A stretch of 64,000 nucleotides of DNA from Lacticaseibacillus suibinensis (GTDB taxonomy: Bacteria; Bacillota; Bacilli; Lactobacillales; Lactobacillaceae), in contig NZ_RHOK01000008.1 in the NCBI RefSeq assembly GCF_003946175.1, positions 46,450 to 110,449 of the forward strand, given 5' to 3'. This document shows positions 54,290 through 62,322 of this stretch, in pieces. The stretch's first letter is position 1. Every line of letters begins with the position of its first letter. Below the pieces are notes generated by a model. The model was not told the DNA's origin, did no database searches, and saw only the letters and a list, made by a program, of their open reading frames with translations. The position numbers were made by a program, and so were the translations under genes.

Positions 54290-55102
54290 TTATTTATCTC
54301 CCTTATTTTTCACGACTTCAGCAACATGGGCCACCCATTGGTCAAAAAAGACGTTCTGGGTGTCCGCCCAATCAAACTGTGGATCTGCTAAGTGCACGGG
54401 ATCAGCGAAATAGTTTTCCGGCTGGCGGTAGTGACGGTCTGGATAGGTGCTGATTTCCCGTTCGTACTCGTGCAGCAGACCCTTTCTGCCATATTCAAGA
54501 TGCGCAAACATGAAGGCTTGCTCGGCATGATGGTTTTCCACCAGCAGTAGATCGCCAGCCTCGGTCAACGCTTCGAGCGTCAGCTGAGGATGCTGGCGGA
54601 TCTGGGCCAGATCCATCTCGGCATACCGCGCATGGGGCGCCTTGAAGCCATCTTGCAACCCAGCAAGCAGCGGTGTTTCGGCCACAATCTTGTGGGGATA
54701 AACGCCAAACAGCTTGTGCGGCAACAGATGCTTCTCGATGCCATAAAAATGGGCCAGCGCGGCCATGCCGCCCCAACATAAATGCAGTTGGACGACATGC
54801 GCCGCTGCTAGCGCATCAAACAGTTGATTAACTTCATCGATATAAGTGATTGCTGAAAAAGGCAACGCCTCAAGCGGCGCGCCAGTGACGATGAAGGCAT
54901 CCATCGTTTGCGCTTCAGTAATCGAGAGTGGGGATAAAATCGCCGCAACCGCTGCCGGGGCGCCTTGCGGGTAGTGCATCGTCGGGTAATAGAAATGCAG
55001 CTCAACTGGCTGGCCGCTGTGCGTGAGCACACGGGTCAGGCGTTCATTGGTGGCTTGTTTATCATGCATCACATTCAAAACGCCAATTTTTAACGGCCGC
55101 AT
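54290..55102 (-). CDS. MetA-fold acyltransferase, probable serine O-acetyltransferase
   Basis: 270 aa of the homoserine trans-succinylase (MetA) fold. Nucleophile Cys in [11 protein letters not shown] (about 109) and the His/Glu pair in the [14 protein letters not shown] region (about 200). By family it would be homoserine O-acyltransferase. However, the equivalent metA-like gene upstream of cysK in Lacticaseibacillus casei was shown to encode serine O-acetyltransferase, and the metA-cysK arrangement is the same here. It probably supplies O-acetylserine to CysK. Confidence 0.87.
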   Translation of the reverse strand: MRPLKIGVLNVMHDKQATNERLTRVLTHSGQPVELHFYYPTMHYPQGAPAAVAAILSPLSITEAQTMDAFIVTGAPLEALPFSAITYIDEVNQLFDALAAAHVVQLHLCWGGMAALAHFYGIEKHLLPHKLFGVYPHKIVAETPLLAGLQDGFKAPHARYAEMDLAQIRQHPQLTLEALTEAGDLLLVENHHAEQAFMFAHLEYGRKGLLHEYEREISTYPDRHYRQPENYFADPVHLADPQFDWADTQNVFFDQWVAHVAEVVKNKGDK

Positions 55103-55120
55103 TGGTATTCCCTCCCTTCA

Positions 55121-55150
55121 ATTCTACTGACCTTTTGTAACCGGTCACAA
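55121..55150 (-). promoter_or_regulatory. Promoter with operator-like palindrome, cysE/cysK operon
   Basis: -35 TTGTGA (55150-55145), 18-bp spacer, -10 TAGAAT (55126-55121). The -35 lies within TTGTAACC/GGTCACAA (55135-55150), a 16-bp palindrome with one mismatched pair, suggesting repression. Confidence 0.55.
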
Positions 55151-55172
55151 GGTTTAGACTATCTTTCCGTAA

Positions 55173-55216
55173 GCAAAAATGCAAGCCTTTTTGCTGATCC
55201 AAGGCCTGCATTTTTA
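55173..55216 (-). terminator. Terminator of the cop operon
   Basis: AAAAATGCA and GCCTT pair with AAGGC and TGCATTTTT. Between copB and the MetA-fold gene. Confidence 0.78.
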
Positions 55217-55248
55217 TCAATTCCAGTACTGGGTTCAACAGGCTCAGG

Positions 55249-57408
55249 CTACAGCTTCAAACTCATCGCATTCAGCGCCACAATGATGGTCGAAGCCGAC
55301 ATGATCAAAGCCCCAACTGCCGGGCTGAGAATAATGCCAACGCCGGCTAACACGCCTGCGGCCAGTGGAATGGCCAGAATGTTATAGCCAGCGCCCCACC
55401 AGAGATTCTGAATCATTTTGCGGGTTGTGGCCCGGCCCAGATTGAGGAACGTCAGAATGTCTTGCGGTGCGCTCTTAACCAGCACCACATCAGCGGAATC
55501 AATGGCAACATCTGTCCCGGCCCCGATGGCAATCCCAATCGCCGCCCGGGCCAAGGCTGGCGCGTCATTGACGCCATCCCCGACCATCGCCACTTGATGC
55601 CCTTGGTTCTGATAATCCCGGACGATTTTGGCCTTGTCTTCAGGCTTCAACTCGGCATGCACTTTGATGTTGCCCAATTTAGTCGCCACGGCCTCAGCCG
55701 CCGCCTGATTATCCCCAGTCAGCATCACTGGTTCAATGCCTTGGGCTCGCAGCGCCTTTATCAAGGTCAGCGCATCGGGTTTGATTTCATCGCCTTGCGC
55801 CACCAAGCCTAAAACAGTTTGATCTTGCAGTAAAAAGCTGATTGAATTTCCCGCGGCAGCCAGGCTCTGGTATTGCGCTTCATCATAGGCCACTTTCTGC
55901 TCACGTAGGTAACTAGCGGTCACAATGGCATAGGCTTGGCCGTCAACATGGCCAGTCAGCCCAACACCTTGCACCGTCTGCACGTCACTAGCCGCAGCCA
56001 CGGCGAGCGATTTCGCCTTGGCCGCCGCCAAAATCCCAGTGGCCAGCGGATGACTAGAGTGTGCTTCCAGGGCGGCGAAAAGGGCCAGCACGTCATCGTC
56101 ACTCAAGTCAGGCTGCAAAGCCTGCACCTGGTTGACCTTGAAGGTCCCTTGCGTCAAGGTCCCGGTTTTATCCATCAACACCGTATCAATTTTTCCGGCT
56201 GTTTCCAGCGCCTGCCGGTCACGAACCAGCAGACCATGGGCCGCCGCCAAGCTGGTGCTACGGGCGACCACTAATGGAATCGCTAACCCCAGGGCATGCG
56301 GGCAAGCAATGACCAGCACGGTCACCAAGCGCTCAAGCCCAGTTGACAGCCCGCTGATCCCGGTCCAGACGAAAAAGGTAATCAGCCCGACCAACACTGC
56401 GGCGTAAAACAGCCAGCGCGACACTTGATCAGCGAGGGTTTCCGCTTTGGACTTGTCAGCCTGGGCATCGCTGACCAACTTGGTGACCTGGGCCAGATAG
56501 CCAGACTCACCAGTGCCGGTGACTTTCACCGTCAAAGACCCATCGCCGTTGACCGCGCCGCCAATCACTTGGTCACCGGCTTGCTTGGCGACCGCTTTGG
56601 CTTCCCCGGTGACCAGGGCTTCATTCACCGCACTACTGCCGGCAATCACCAGCCCATCGGCGGGAATCTTTTCCCCGGCCTGGACAATCACCTGCTGGCC
56701 GGCCTGCAGCTGCGCCAACGGCAAATCGGTGACTTTGCCGTTGGCCTCTAGCACATGGGCCTCGCCTGGCAGCAACGCCGCCATTTTCTGGGTCACATTG
56801 CCGGCATTCATCACGGCATTCATTTCAATCCAGTGACCCAGCAGCATGATCACGATCAAGCTGGCCAGTTCCCAGAAGAAATCCATCACCATGCCGTTGG
56901 GGTCAATGAACTGGTTCATCACGAAGGCATAAAGACTATATAAGTAAGCAACGCTGATCCCCATCGCAATCAAGGTCATCATTGCGGGCGTCTTGGCTTT
57001 CAGTTCGCTTTGCGCGCCTTTCAAAAACGGCTGGCCACCGTAGAAGAACAGGAACGTCGCCAGCACCAGCACTACCCAATCCGAGCCGGGAAAGCTGGTT
57101 TGAAACGGTAAGTGCAGACCCATGAACGGGGATAAAATGAACACTGGAATCGCGGCAATCAATGACCACCAGAATTTTTGCTTAAAGCCGCCCATATCCA
57201 TGTGCCCCATGTGATCGCCATGGTCCATGTCCATATGGTCCATGTCCATATGGTCCATATCCATATGATCCATGTTCATGTGGTCCATTTCGTGGTTCAT
57301 GTCCATATGATCCATGTGGTTCATCTCACCCATGTCGTGATTCATCATCTCATGATCCATCGCCTTGTCAGCACCCATGCTGGACGCCTGATGTTCTTCG
57401 TTATTCAT
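55249..57408 (-). CDS. copB: Copper-exporting P-type ATPase, CopB type
   Basis: 719 aa P1B-ATPase. A Met/His/Asp-rich N-terminal tail (residues 15-75) made of repeated HMDMD units replaces the usual CxxC metal-binding domain. Eight membrane helices, with the ion-channel motif CPH (IACPHALGLAIPL, about 372), phosphorylation site DKTGTLT, hinge VGDGVNDAPALA. CopB-type enzymes export copper or silver. The start overlaps copY by eight bases. Confidence 0.94.
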   Translation of the reverse strand: MNNEEHQASSMGADKAMDHEMMNHDMGEMNHMDHMDMNHEMDHMNMDHMDMDHMDMDHMDMDHGDHMGHMDMGGFKQKFWWSLIAAIPVFILSPFMGLHLPFQTSFPGSDWVVLVLATFLFFYGGQPFLKGAQSELKAKTPAMMTLIAMGISVAYLYSLYAFVMNQFIDPNGMVMDFFWELASLIVIMLLGHWIEMNAVMNAGNVTQKMAALLPGEAHVLEANGKVTDLPLAQLQAGQQVIVQAGEKIPADGLVIAGSSAVNEALVTGEAKAVAKQAGDQVIGGAVNGDGSLTVKVTGTGESGYLAQVTKLVSDAQADKSKAETLADQVSRWLFYAAVLVGLITFFVWTGISGLSTGLERLVTVLVIACPHALGLAIPLVVARSTSLAAAHGLLVRDRQALETAGKIDTVLMDKTGTLTQGTFKVNQVQALQPDLSDDDVLALFAALEAHSSHPLATGILAAAKAKSLAVAAASDVQTVQGVGLTGHVDGQAYAIVTASYLREQKVAYDEAQYQSLAAAGNSISFLLQDQTVLGLVAQGDEIKPDALTLIKALRAQGIEPVMLTGDNQAAAEAVATKLGNIKVHAELKPEDKAKIVRDYQNQGHQVAMVGDGVNDAPALARAAIGIAIGAGTDVAIDSADVVLVKSAPQDILTFLNLGRATTRKMIQNLWWGAGYNILAIPLAAGVLAGVGIILSPAVGALIMSASTIIVALNAMSLKL
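57200..57350. repeat. Tandem repeat encoding the Met/His-rich tail of CopB
   Basis: About ten imperfect 15-base units of the type ATGGTCCATGTCCAT on the plus strand, coding for HMDMD-like pentapeptides. Such a tract can change length by slippage without breaking the frame. Confidence 0.75.
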
Positions 57409-57856
57409 GGTCGTTCACCTCGCAAGTTTCGCATTGAGTTTCGTCCGGCAGACAATCGCAAGGCACCATTTCCGGCGCCGTCTTCGCCTTGTCTGCCAGG
57501 ACCGCTTGCAGCGCGGTGATGTCGGCCTGCGCCAGCGGCAGTTCTTTGATCAAGTTAACCAGGGTTTGCCCCCGCTTCATGGCACAAAGATTGGCGAACA
57601 TCGCCTGAACGTTACTATCCATCGCGATGCCTTCTGCCACTGTGGCGGAATAAAGGAACCGCCTGCCATCTTTGGTCGTCTGCAGCAGCGCTTTTTTCAC
57701 CAGCCGCCCAATCAGGGTTTTAATGGTGGAATCGCTCCAGTCGCGCTTTTGTTGCAACAAGCTGATCAGGTCATGGCTCGATACCTCGCCTTTGGTCCAG
57801 ACGATACGCATAACTTCCCATTCAGCTGGGCTAATATCATCGATTTTTGGGGTCAT
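57401..57856 (-). CDS. copY: Copper-responsive repressor CopY
   Basis: 151 aa BlaI/CopY-family winged-helix repressor (ISPAEWEVMRIVWTKGEVSS, WSDSTIKTLIGRLVKKALL). The C-terminus has CDCLPDETQCETC, a CxC...CxxC variant of the CxCxxxxCxC motif that swaps Zn for Cu(I). It releases DNA when copper is bound. Two cop boxes lie in its promoter. AGGAGG precedes the ATG. The operon is copY-copB; no copZ is present. Confidence 0.94.
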   Translation of the reverse strand: MTPKIDDISPAEWEVMRIVWTKGEVSSHDLISLLQQKRDWSDSTIKTLIGRLVKKALLQTTKDGRRFLYSATVAEGIAMDSNVQAMFANLCAMKRGQTLVNLIKELPLAQADITALQAVLADKAKTAPEMVPCDCLPDETQCETCEVNDHE

Positions 57857-57872
57857 GTTCGTTCCTCCTGTC

Positions 57873-57912
57873 TACATTTGTAAACTATAAAAGGTTCGTC
57901 TACATTTGTCAA
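57873..57912 (-). promoter_or_regulatory. cop promoter with two cop boxes
   Basis: -35 TTGACA (57912-57907), 17-bp spacer, -10 TATAGT (57889-57884). Cop boxes TACATTTGTA at 57873-57882 (perfect TACAnnTGTA) and TACATTTGTC at 57901-57910 (one mismatch) overlap the promoter at both ends, as in other CopY-controlled operons. Confidence 0.88.
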
Positions 57913-58031
57913 CAATAATTTTTTGATTAAATGCTGAAAACTCATCGCCTTTAAGCTCGGTTGCGTTAAGCCACGAACGCGCGGCCCCAGTCGGCCGGTT
58001 TTGGCAAAATGAAAAGAGGCATAATCTGCCT

Positions 58032-58060
58032 TCGCATATTCTGAAAATCTATGCTAAAAT
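58032..58060 (+). promoter_or_regulatory. Promoter of fba with extended -10
   Basis: TATGCTAAAAT around 58050-58060 is an extended -10 (TGnTAAAAT). The -35 (TCGCAT) is weak. Confidence 0.5.
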
Positions 58061-58103
58061 GATGAAGTTAAAAATTTGTTTTCCAATAGGAGGAAATTCA
58101 CTT

Positions 58104-58985
58104 ATGCCATTAGTTAACGGCACTGAATTGTTTAAGGCTGCTCGTAAGGGCCACTACGCGATTGGTGCGTTCAACACCAACAACCTGGAATGGACTCGCG
58201 CACTTTTGCAGGGTGCACAAGATCTCAATGTGCCTATCCTGATCCAAACTTCCATGGGCGCTGCTAAGTACATGGGCGGCTACGAAGTTTGCCAAAAGCT
58301 GATCGAATCTCTGGTTAAGGCAATGGACATCACTGTGCCAGTTGTTATTCACTTGGACCACGGTGACTTCGAGGCTGCCAAGGCTGCCATCGCAGCTGGT
58401 TACAACTCCGTTATGTTTGATGGCCACGATCTGCCAGTTGACGAAAACTTGGCCAAGACCAAGGAAATCGTTAAGTTGGCTCACTCCAAGGGTATCTCCG
58501 TTGAAGCTGAAGTTGGCTCAATTGGCGGTGAAGAAGACGGCGTTATCGGTGAAGGCGAATTAGCTTCTGTTGCAGATGCTAAGGCCTTCTCCGACACCGG
58601 CATCGACTTCTTGGCTGCTGGGATTGGTAACATTCATGGCCAATACCCAGACAACTGGAAGGGTCTGCACTTCGACCGTCTGCAAGAAATCGCTGAAGCG
58701 GTTCCTCAACCACTGGTTCTTCATGGCGGCTCAGGCATCCCTCAGGAACAAGTTGAAAAGGCCATCTCCATGGGGATTGCTAAGCTCAACATCAACACCG
58801 AATGCCAGTTGGCCTTTGCTAAGGCAACTCGCGAATACATCGAAGCTGGTAAGGACCAACAAGGCAAGGGCTATGACCCTCGTAAGTTGCTGGCTCCTGG
58901 GACCAAGGCCATCACTGATACCTTCAAGGAAATCAGCGGCTGGATGGGCACCAAGCCAGTTAAGCTGGTTCCTGAAGAACTGTAA
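58104..58985 (+). CDS. fba: Class II fructose-bisphosphate aldolase
   Basis: 293 aa Zn-dependent aldolase. Catalytic Asp and Zn His in VIHLDHGDFEAAKAA (about 80), Zn and phosphate residues in SVEAEVGSIGGEEDG (about 132) and LHGGSGIPQEQVEKA (about 208). Glycolytic step from fructose-1,6-bisphosphate to triose phosphates. Codon choice is more biased (GTT, GCT, AAG) than in neighbours, as expected for a highly expressed gene. ATG 58104 follows AGGAGG. Confidence 0.96.
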   Translation: MPLVNGTELFKAARKGHYAIGAFNTNNLEWTRALLQGAQDLNVPILIQTSMGAAKYMGGYEVCQKLIESLVKAMDITVPVVIHLDHGDFEAAKAAIAAGYNSVMFDGHDLPVDENLAKTKEIVKLAHSKGISVEAEVGSIGGEEDGVIGEGELASVADAKAFSDTGIDFLAAGIGNIHGQYPDNWKGLHFDRLQEIAEAVPQPLVLHGGSGIPQEQVEKAISMGIAKLNINTECQLAFAKATREYIEAGKDQQGKGYDPRKLLAPGTKAITDTFKEISGWMGTKPVKLVPEEL

Positions 58986-59006
58986 GCTTAACCTTTTACC
59001 AAAAAT

Positions 59007-59034
59007 GGTCGTCTCTTGCGAGGCGGCTTTTTTT
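59007..59034 (+). terminator. Terminator of fba
   Basis: GTCGTCTC-TTGC-GAGGCGGC (with G-U pairs) followed by seven T. Confidence 0.82.
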
Positions 59035-59097
59035 GCGCGAAAAACGGCGCTGGTGATTCAAACAACGAAGTGATTGTGAATGAATATTGAATTTTAA

Positions 59098-59126
59098 TTG
59101 CATATTTATGAATATATGTGTAAAAT
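59098..59126 (+). promoter_or_regulatory. Promoter of the binding-protein/permease gene
   Basis: TTGCAT (59098-59103), 17-bp spacer, TAAAAT (59121-59126), in an AT-rich tract with GAAT/ATTC-type repeats. Confidence 0.7.
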
Positions 59127-59160
59127 AAGCCCCTGACATCGTTATGTAAGGAGCCTGCCC

Positions 59161-60630
59161 ATGAAAAAACTATCGCTCGTCTTTGCCGCTATCTTCAGCG
59201 CGTTGATGATTCTCAGTCTCACCCAGCCTCAGCAGCCGCAAGCCGCCACTGACGACTCGCTGACACGCATTCAGCAAAAAGGCACCCTGATTATGGGTAA
59301 CTCGCCGAACTACCCGCCTTATGAATTCACCACCAACGTGAATGGTAAAGAGAAAATTGTCGGTATGGACATCGAAATCGGCAAACAAATTGCCAAGGAT
59401 CTCGGCGTCAAACTGGTGGTCAAGAAAATGGACTTCGATTCCCTGCTGGTCGCCTTGGAAACAGGGAAAGTCGACATGATTTTGTCTGGCTTCTCCCCCA
59501 CCGCCGAACGCAAGCAACACGTCGACTTCTCTGACACTTACTACACCGCCAAGCAGGACATCATCGTGTTGAAAACCGACAAGGGCTATTACCAAAGCCG
59601 CACCTCCTTCAATAACAAGAAGGTCGGCGCCGTCGTCGGGAGTATTGCCTACGATCTCATCAAGCAGCAAATGCCTGGTGCCACCCCGGTCGGCATGCAA
59701 AATGCTTCCGACTTGGTGTTAGCCCTCAAGGCGCACAAAATCGACGGCATCGTCAAAGACTCCGCTTCAGCCGTAGCTTACGCCAATGCCGACACCAGCC
59801 TCGCTGCGATTGATGGGCACTTCACCGTTTCTGGCAGCGAGTCCGGGAATGCGATTGCCTTGCCCAAAGGCAGCACTGCGCTCCAAGCCGCCATTAACAA
59901 GAGCATCGCGAAAATCAAACAAAAAGATCTGATCAACCAACAGTTCCTCCCCGCCGCCGCCAAGTACATCAGCACCGGCGCTGAAACCCACTCCATGTGG
60001 CATTACTGGACTTATTTTGCCAAAGGGGTCGGCTACACCATTGGCATTTCCTTCGTCGCTTTGATTGTTGGGGCGCTGCTGGGGGCACTGCTAGCCTTCG
60101 TGCGGCTAGGTTCAATCATCTGGCTCAAGACGCTGGCGAATGCCTATGTCGCCTTTGTGCGGGGCACGCCTTTAATGGTGCAAGTGATGTTCATCTACTT
60201 TGGTCTCGGGATGTTCTATAACATCTCCGCCATCGTTGCCGGGACGCTGGCGGTGGGCCTGAACTCTGCCGCTTACGTCAGCGAAATCTTCCGCGGCGGG
60301 ATTGAAGCCATCGCCCCTGGCCAAAGCGAAGCGGCGCGCTCGCTGGGCCTATCACAAAAGGACACCATGCGCTATGTCGTGTTCCCACAGGCTTTAACCG
60401 CCATTTGGCCGGCGCTGGGCAATGAGTTCATTTCCCTGATCAAGGAAACCTCCATTGTCTCCATCATTGGGGTGGCGGACCTCATTTACCAACTGCGGAT
60501 TGTGCAAGCCGATACCTACCGCGGGGTGCTCCCGATTACTATTGCGATGGTGCTGTACTTCATCATGACCTACAGCCTGTCCAAGGTGCTGAAGCATTTT
60601 GAAAAGAAAATGCATCACGCAAATGCTTAA
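59161..60630 (+). CDS. Amino acid ABC transporter, binding protein-permease fusion
   Basis: 489 aa. Signal sequence (residues 1-30), solute-binding domain of the PBPb/GlnH type (about 38-272: IQQKGTLIMGNSPNYPPYEF, GMDIEIGKQIAKDLGV, FSPTAERKQHVDFS), then a HisM/GlnP-type permease (about 285-489) with EAA loop IAPGQSEAARSLGLSQ. It imports polar amino acids such as glutamine. The ATPase (GlnQ) is not encoded next to it. GGAGCC precedes the ATG. Confidence 0.93.
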   Translation: MKKLSLVFAAIFSALMILSLTQPQQPQAATDDSLTRIQQKGTLIMGNSPNYPPYEFTTNVNGKEKIVGMDIEIGKQIAKDLGVKLVVKKMDFDSLLVALETGKVDMILSGFSPTAERKQHVDFSDTYYTAKQDIIVLKTDKGYYQSRTSFNNKKVGAVVGSIAYDLIKQQMPGATPVGMQNASDLVLALKAHKIDGIVKDSASAVAYANADTSLAAIDGHFTVSGSESGNAIALPKGSTALQAAINKSIAKIKQKDLINQQFLPAAAKYISTGAETHSMWHYWTYFAKGVGYTIGISFVALIVGALLGALLAFVRLGSIIWLKTLANAYVAFVRGTPLMVQVMFIYFGLGMFYNISAIVAGTLAVGLNSAAYVSEIFRGGIEAIAPGQSEAARSLGLSQKDTMRYVVFPQALTAIWPALGNEFISLIKETSIVSIIGVADLIYQLRIVQADTYRGVLPITIAMVLYFIMTYSLSKVLKHFEKKMHHANA

Positions 60631-60647
60631 TTCACTTGTGAACCGCG

Positions 60648-60676
60648 AAAGTGCGAGCCTTGGCCCGCACTTTTTT
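60648..60676 (+). terminator. Terminator
   Basis: AAAGTGCG pairs with CGCACTTT, followed by T residues, after the transporter gene. Confidence 0.82.
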
Positions 60677-60801
60677 GCTGTCATGTTCCAAAAAAATAAC
60701 ACGTTCACCAATATATTTATTCCTACGAATACCATATTTTTTGATAACTTGCTGTATACTTGTGGTAACGAAGGGGAATTGGATAGATAGGGTGAAGCAA
60801 A

Positions 60802-62322
60802 GTGGATGAAGCCGCACTTTTTAATCAGGAAGATGCGACCAATTTTCGGGTTCTACAAAAGTTAAGCGCTCAGCCCTCGCTTCTGATGGCAACCGAGCGC
60901 ATTCAAGCCGAATTTGGCCAGACGAAATACAAGCTGAATAAAATGTTTGACACCTTGAACGCGGATCTAGTGGAGGTCTCTGATGATACCCCGAGCTACT
61001 TGGATGACCTCGACAAGGGCCATTGGCGTGGGCATCATCTGACCAAAGTGGTCATGCAGCGGCTCCGCTTACTGTACCTGCAGCGGTCCTATTTATTTAC
61101 GGTGTTTGAATACCAATACTTTTTCTCTAATCGCTACCCCAAAACCGCCTACATGCGGGATCACTACATCAGTAACGCCAAGTTCTACGAAACGGCTGAA
61201 CATCTCAAACACCTTTTGAAGCAAGAGGAGTTTTTGCCGCCGCACCCGGCCGAAGACGAAGAGTTCGCGACGCGGCTGGCGCTGTTTCAGCTGTATTTTG
61301 TGGCGTATAACGGCGTCGCCAGTCCGTTTGCGGAGTTAGAAGGCACCGTGGCGCAAATCACGCGCCTGCTGGAATCGCAATTCCTTCACACCTTGATGCC
61401 AACGCAAGTAACCAAGCTGCAGTTTTTCCTCAAAATCTGGCTGCTGCGGATGCTCAATGGTCAGCACACAGGCAAGGCGCTGCCAGGTAGCCAAACCATC
61501 GCCAGTCATCCCGAGCAACTGAATGGCATGCACCGCATTCTGCCGGCCAATTTTGGCCTCGATGACCACGAGTTGGATTATTTGTATGCCTTCTTAGTCA
61601 CCTGGCATTATTTACCCGCTACCGAGGAAAAAGCGGCTCTGGCTGGCGCCCAGCTCCCAGTCGCTGACCATTTGACCAAGGACTTTTTGCAGCTGATTGC
61701 TGATTATCACCTGCTGGATGAACCGACCCACGACAACGCCGCGATTGAAGCGGCGTTGCAAGGCCTGCATGTTCAGATTACGACCTTCTATCTGGCGCCG
61801 ACGACTTTTATTGATGATGATCAAATCAGCTTTTTCCGCAATCTCTATCCGGCTTTTGACCATTTAATTTTGACCTTTATCGCCCGCCTGCGGGCCACGC
61901 CGACGCCGCAGCTCAATCACACGATGGCGGTTAATCTGTACTTCAGCTACATGTTCACGTTGATTAATTACCTGCCCGCCGCGATTGTGCGCGACCGCGT
62001 CTATGTCTGTGTCGACTTCGCACAAGGGCAGATTTACAGTGACTACATTGCCCGCACCTTGCGCAGTTTTGACAACGCGTTTATCGTGATTGAATCGCGC
62101 CTGTCGCGCAACACAGATGTTTATTTATCAGACTTTCACGATGATCATTTGAACATCGCGCAAGTCACCTGGGCCAATCCGCCAACCTCGACGGACTGGC
62201 AAGAATTAGCAGAGCTGACAATTCAGATCAAACAGGCTAAAATGGTAGCGATACCGGAATCAGTTCCTGATCCTTTTGACCTTGCCGGAAAGGAGTCTGC
62301 TGATGACTCAACCGAAAAATGA
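60802..62322 (+). CDS. Mga/AtxA-like transcriptional regulator
   Basis: 506 aa. The N-terminal 60 residues look like the HTH pair of Mga-type virulence regulators (FRVLQKLSAQPSLLMATERI, FGQTKYKLNKMFDTLNADL). The long helical middle is PRD-like, and the last 110 residues (VYVCVDFAQGQIYSDYIART, AFIVIESRLSRNTDVYLSDF) resemble an EIIB-like fold. The start is GTG 60802, eight bases after AGGGTGA. Its 3' end overlaps the exported-protein gene by 20 bases, so it probably controls that gene. Assignment is by overall layout and length. Confidence 0.6.
   Translation: MDEAALFNQEDATNFRVLQKLSAQPSLLMATERIQAEFGQTKYKLNKMFDTLNADLVEVSDDTPSYLDDLDKGHWRGHHLTKVVMQRLRLLYLQRSYLFTVFEYQYFFSNRYPKTAYMRDHYISNAKFYETAEHLKHLLKQEEFLPPHPAEDEEFATRLALFQLYFVAYNGVASPFAELEGTVAQITRLLESQFLHTLMPTQVTKLQFFLKIWLLRMLNGQHTGKALPGSQTIASHPEQLNGMHRILPANFGLDDHELDYLYAFLVTWHYLPATEEKAALAGAQLPVADHLTKDFLQLIADYHLLDEPTHDNAAIEAALQGLHVQITTFYLAPTTFIDDDQISFFRNLYPAFDHLILTFIARLRATPTPQLNHTMAVNLYFSYMFTLINYLPAAIVRDRVYVCVDFAQGQIYSDYIARTLRSFDNAFIVIESRLSRNTDVYLSDFHDDHLNIAQVTWANPPTSTDWQELAELTIQIKQAKMVAIPESVPDPFDLAGKESADDSTEK

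Noticed and set aside
59075..59120. ArgR-box-like sequence (TTGAATTTTAATTGCAT and nearby GAAT repeats)
   Set aside because: One base out of register with the TNTGAATWWWWATTCANW consensus; the tract is simply AT-rich promoter DNA. Not strong enough to list.
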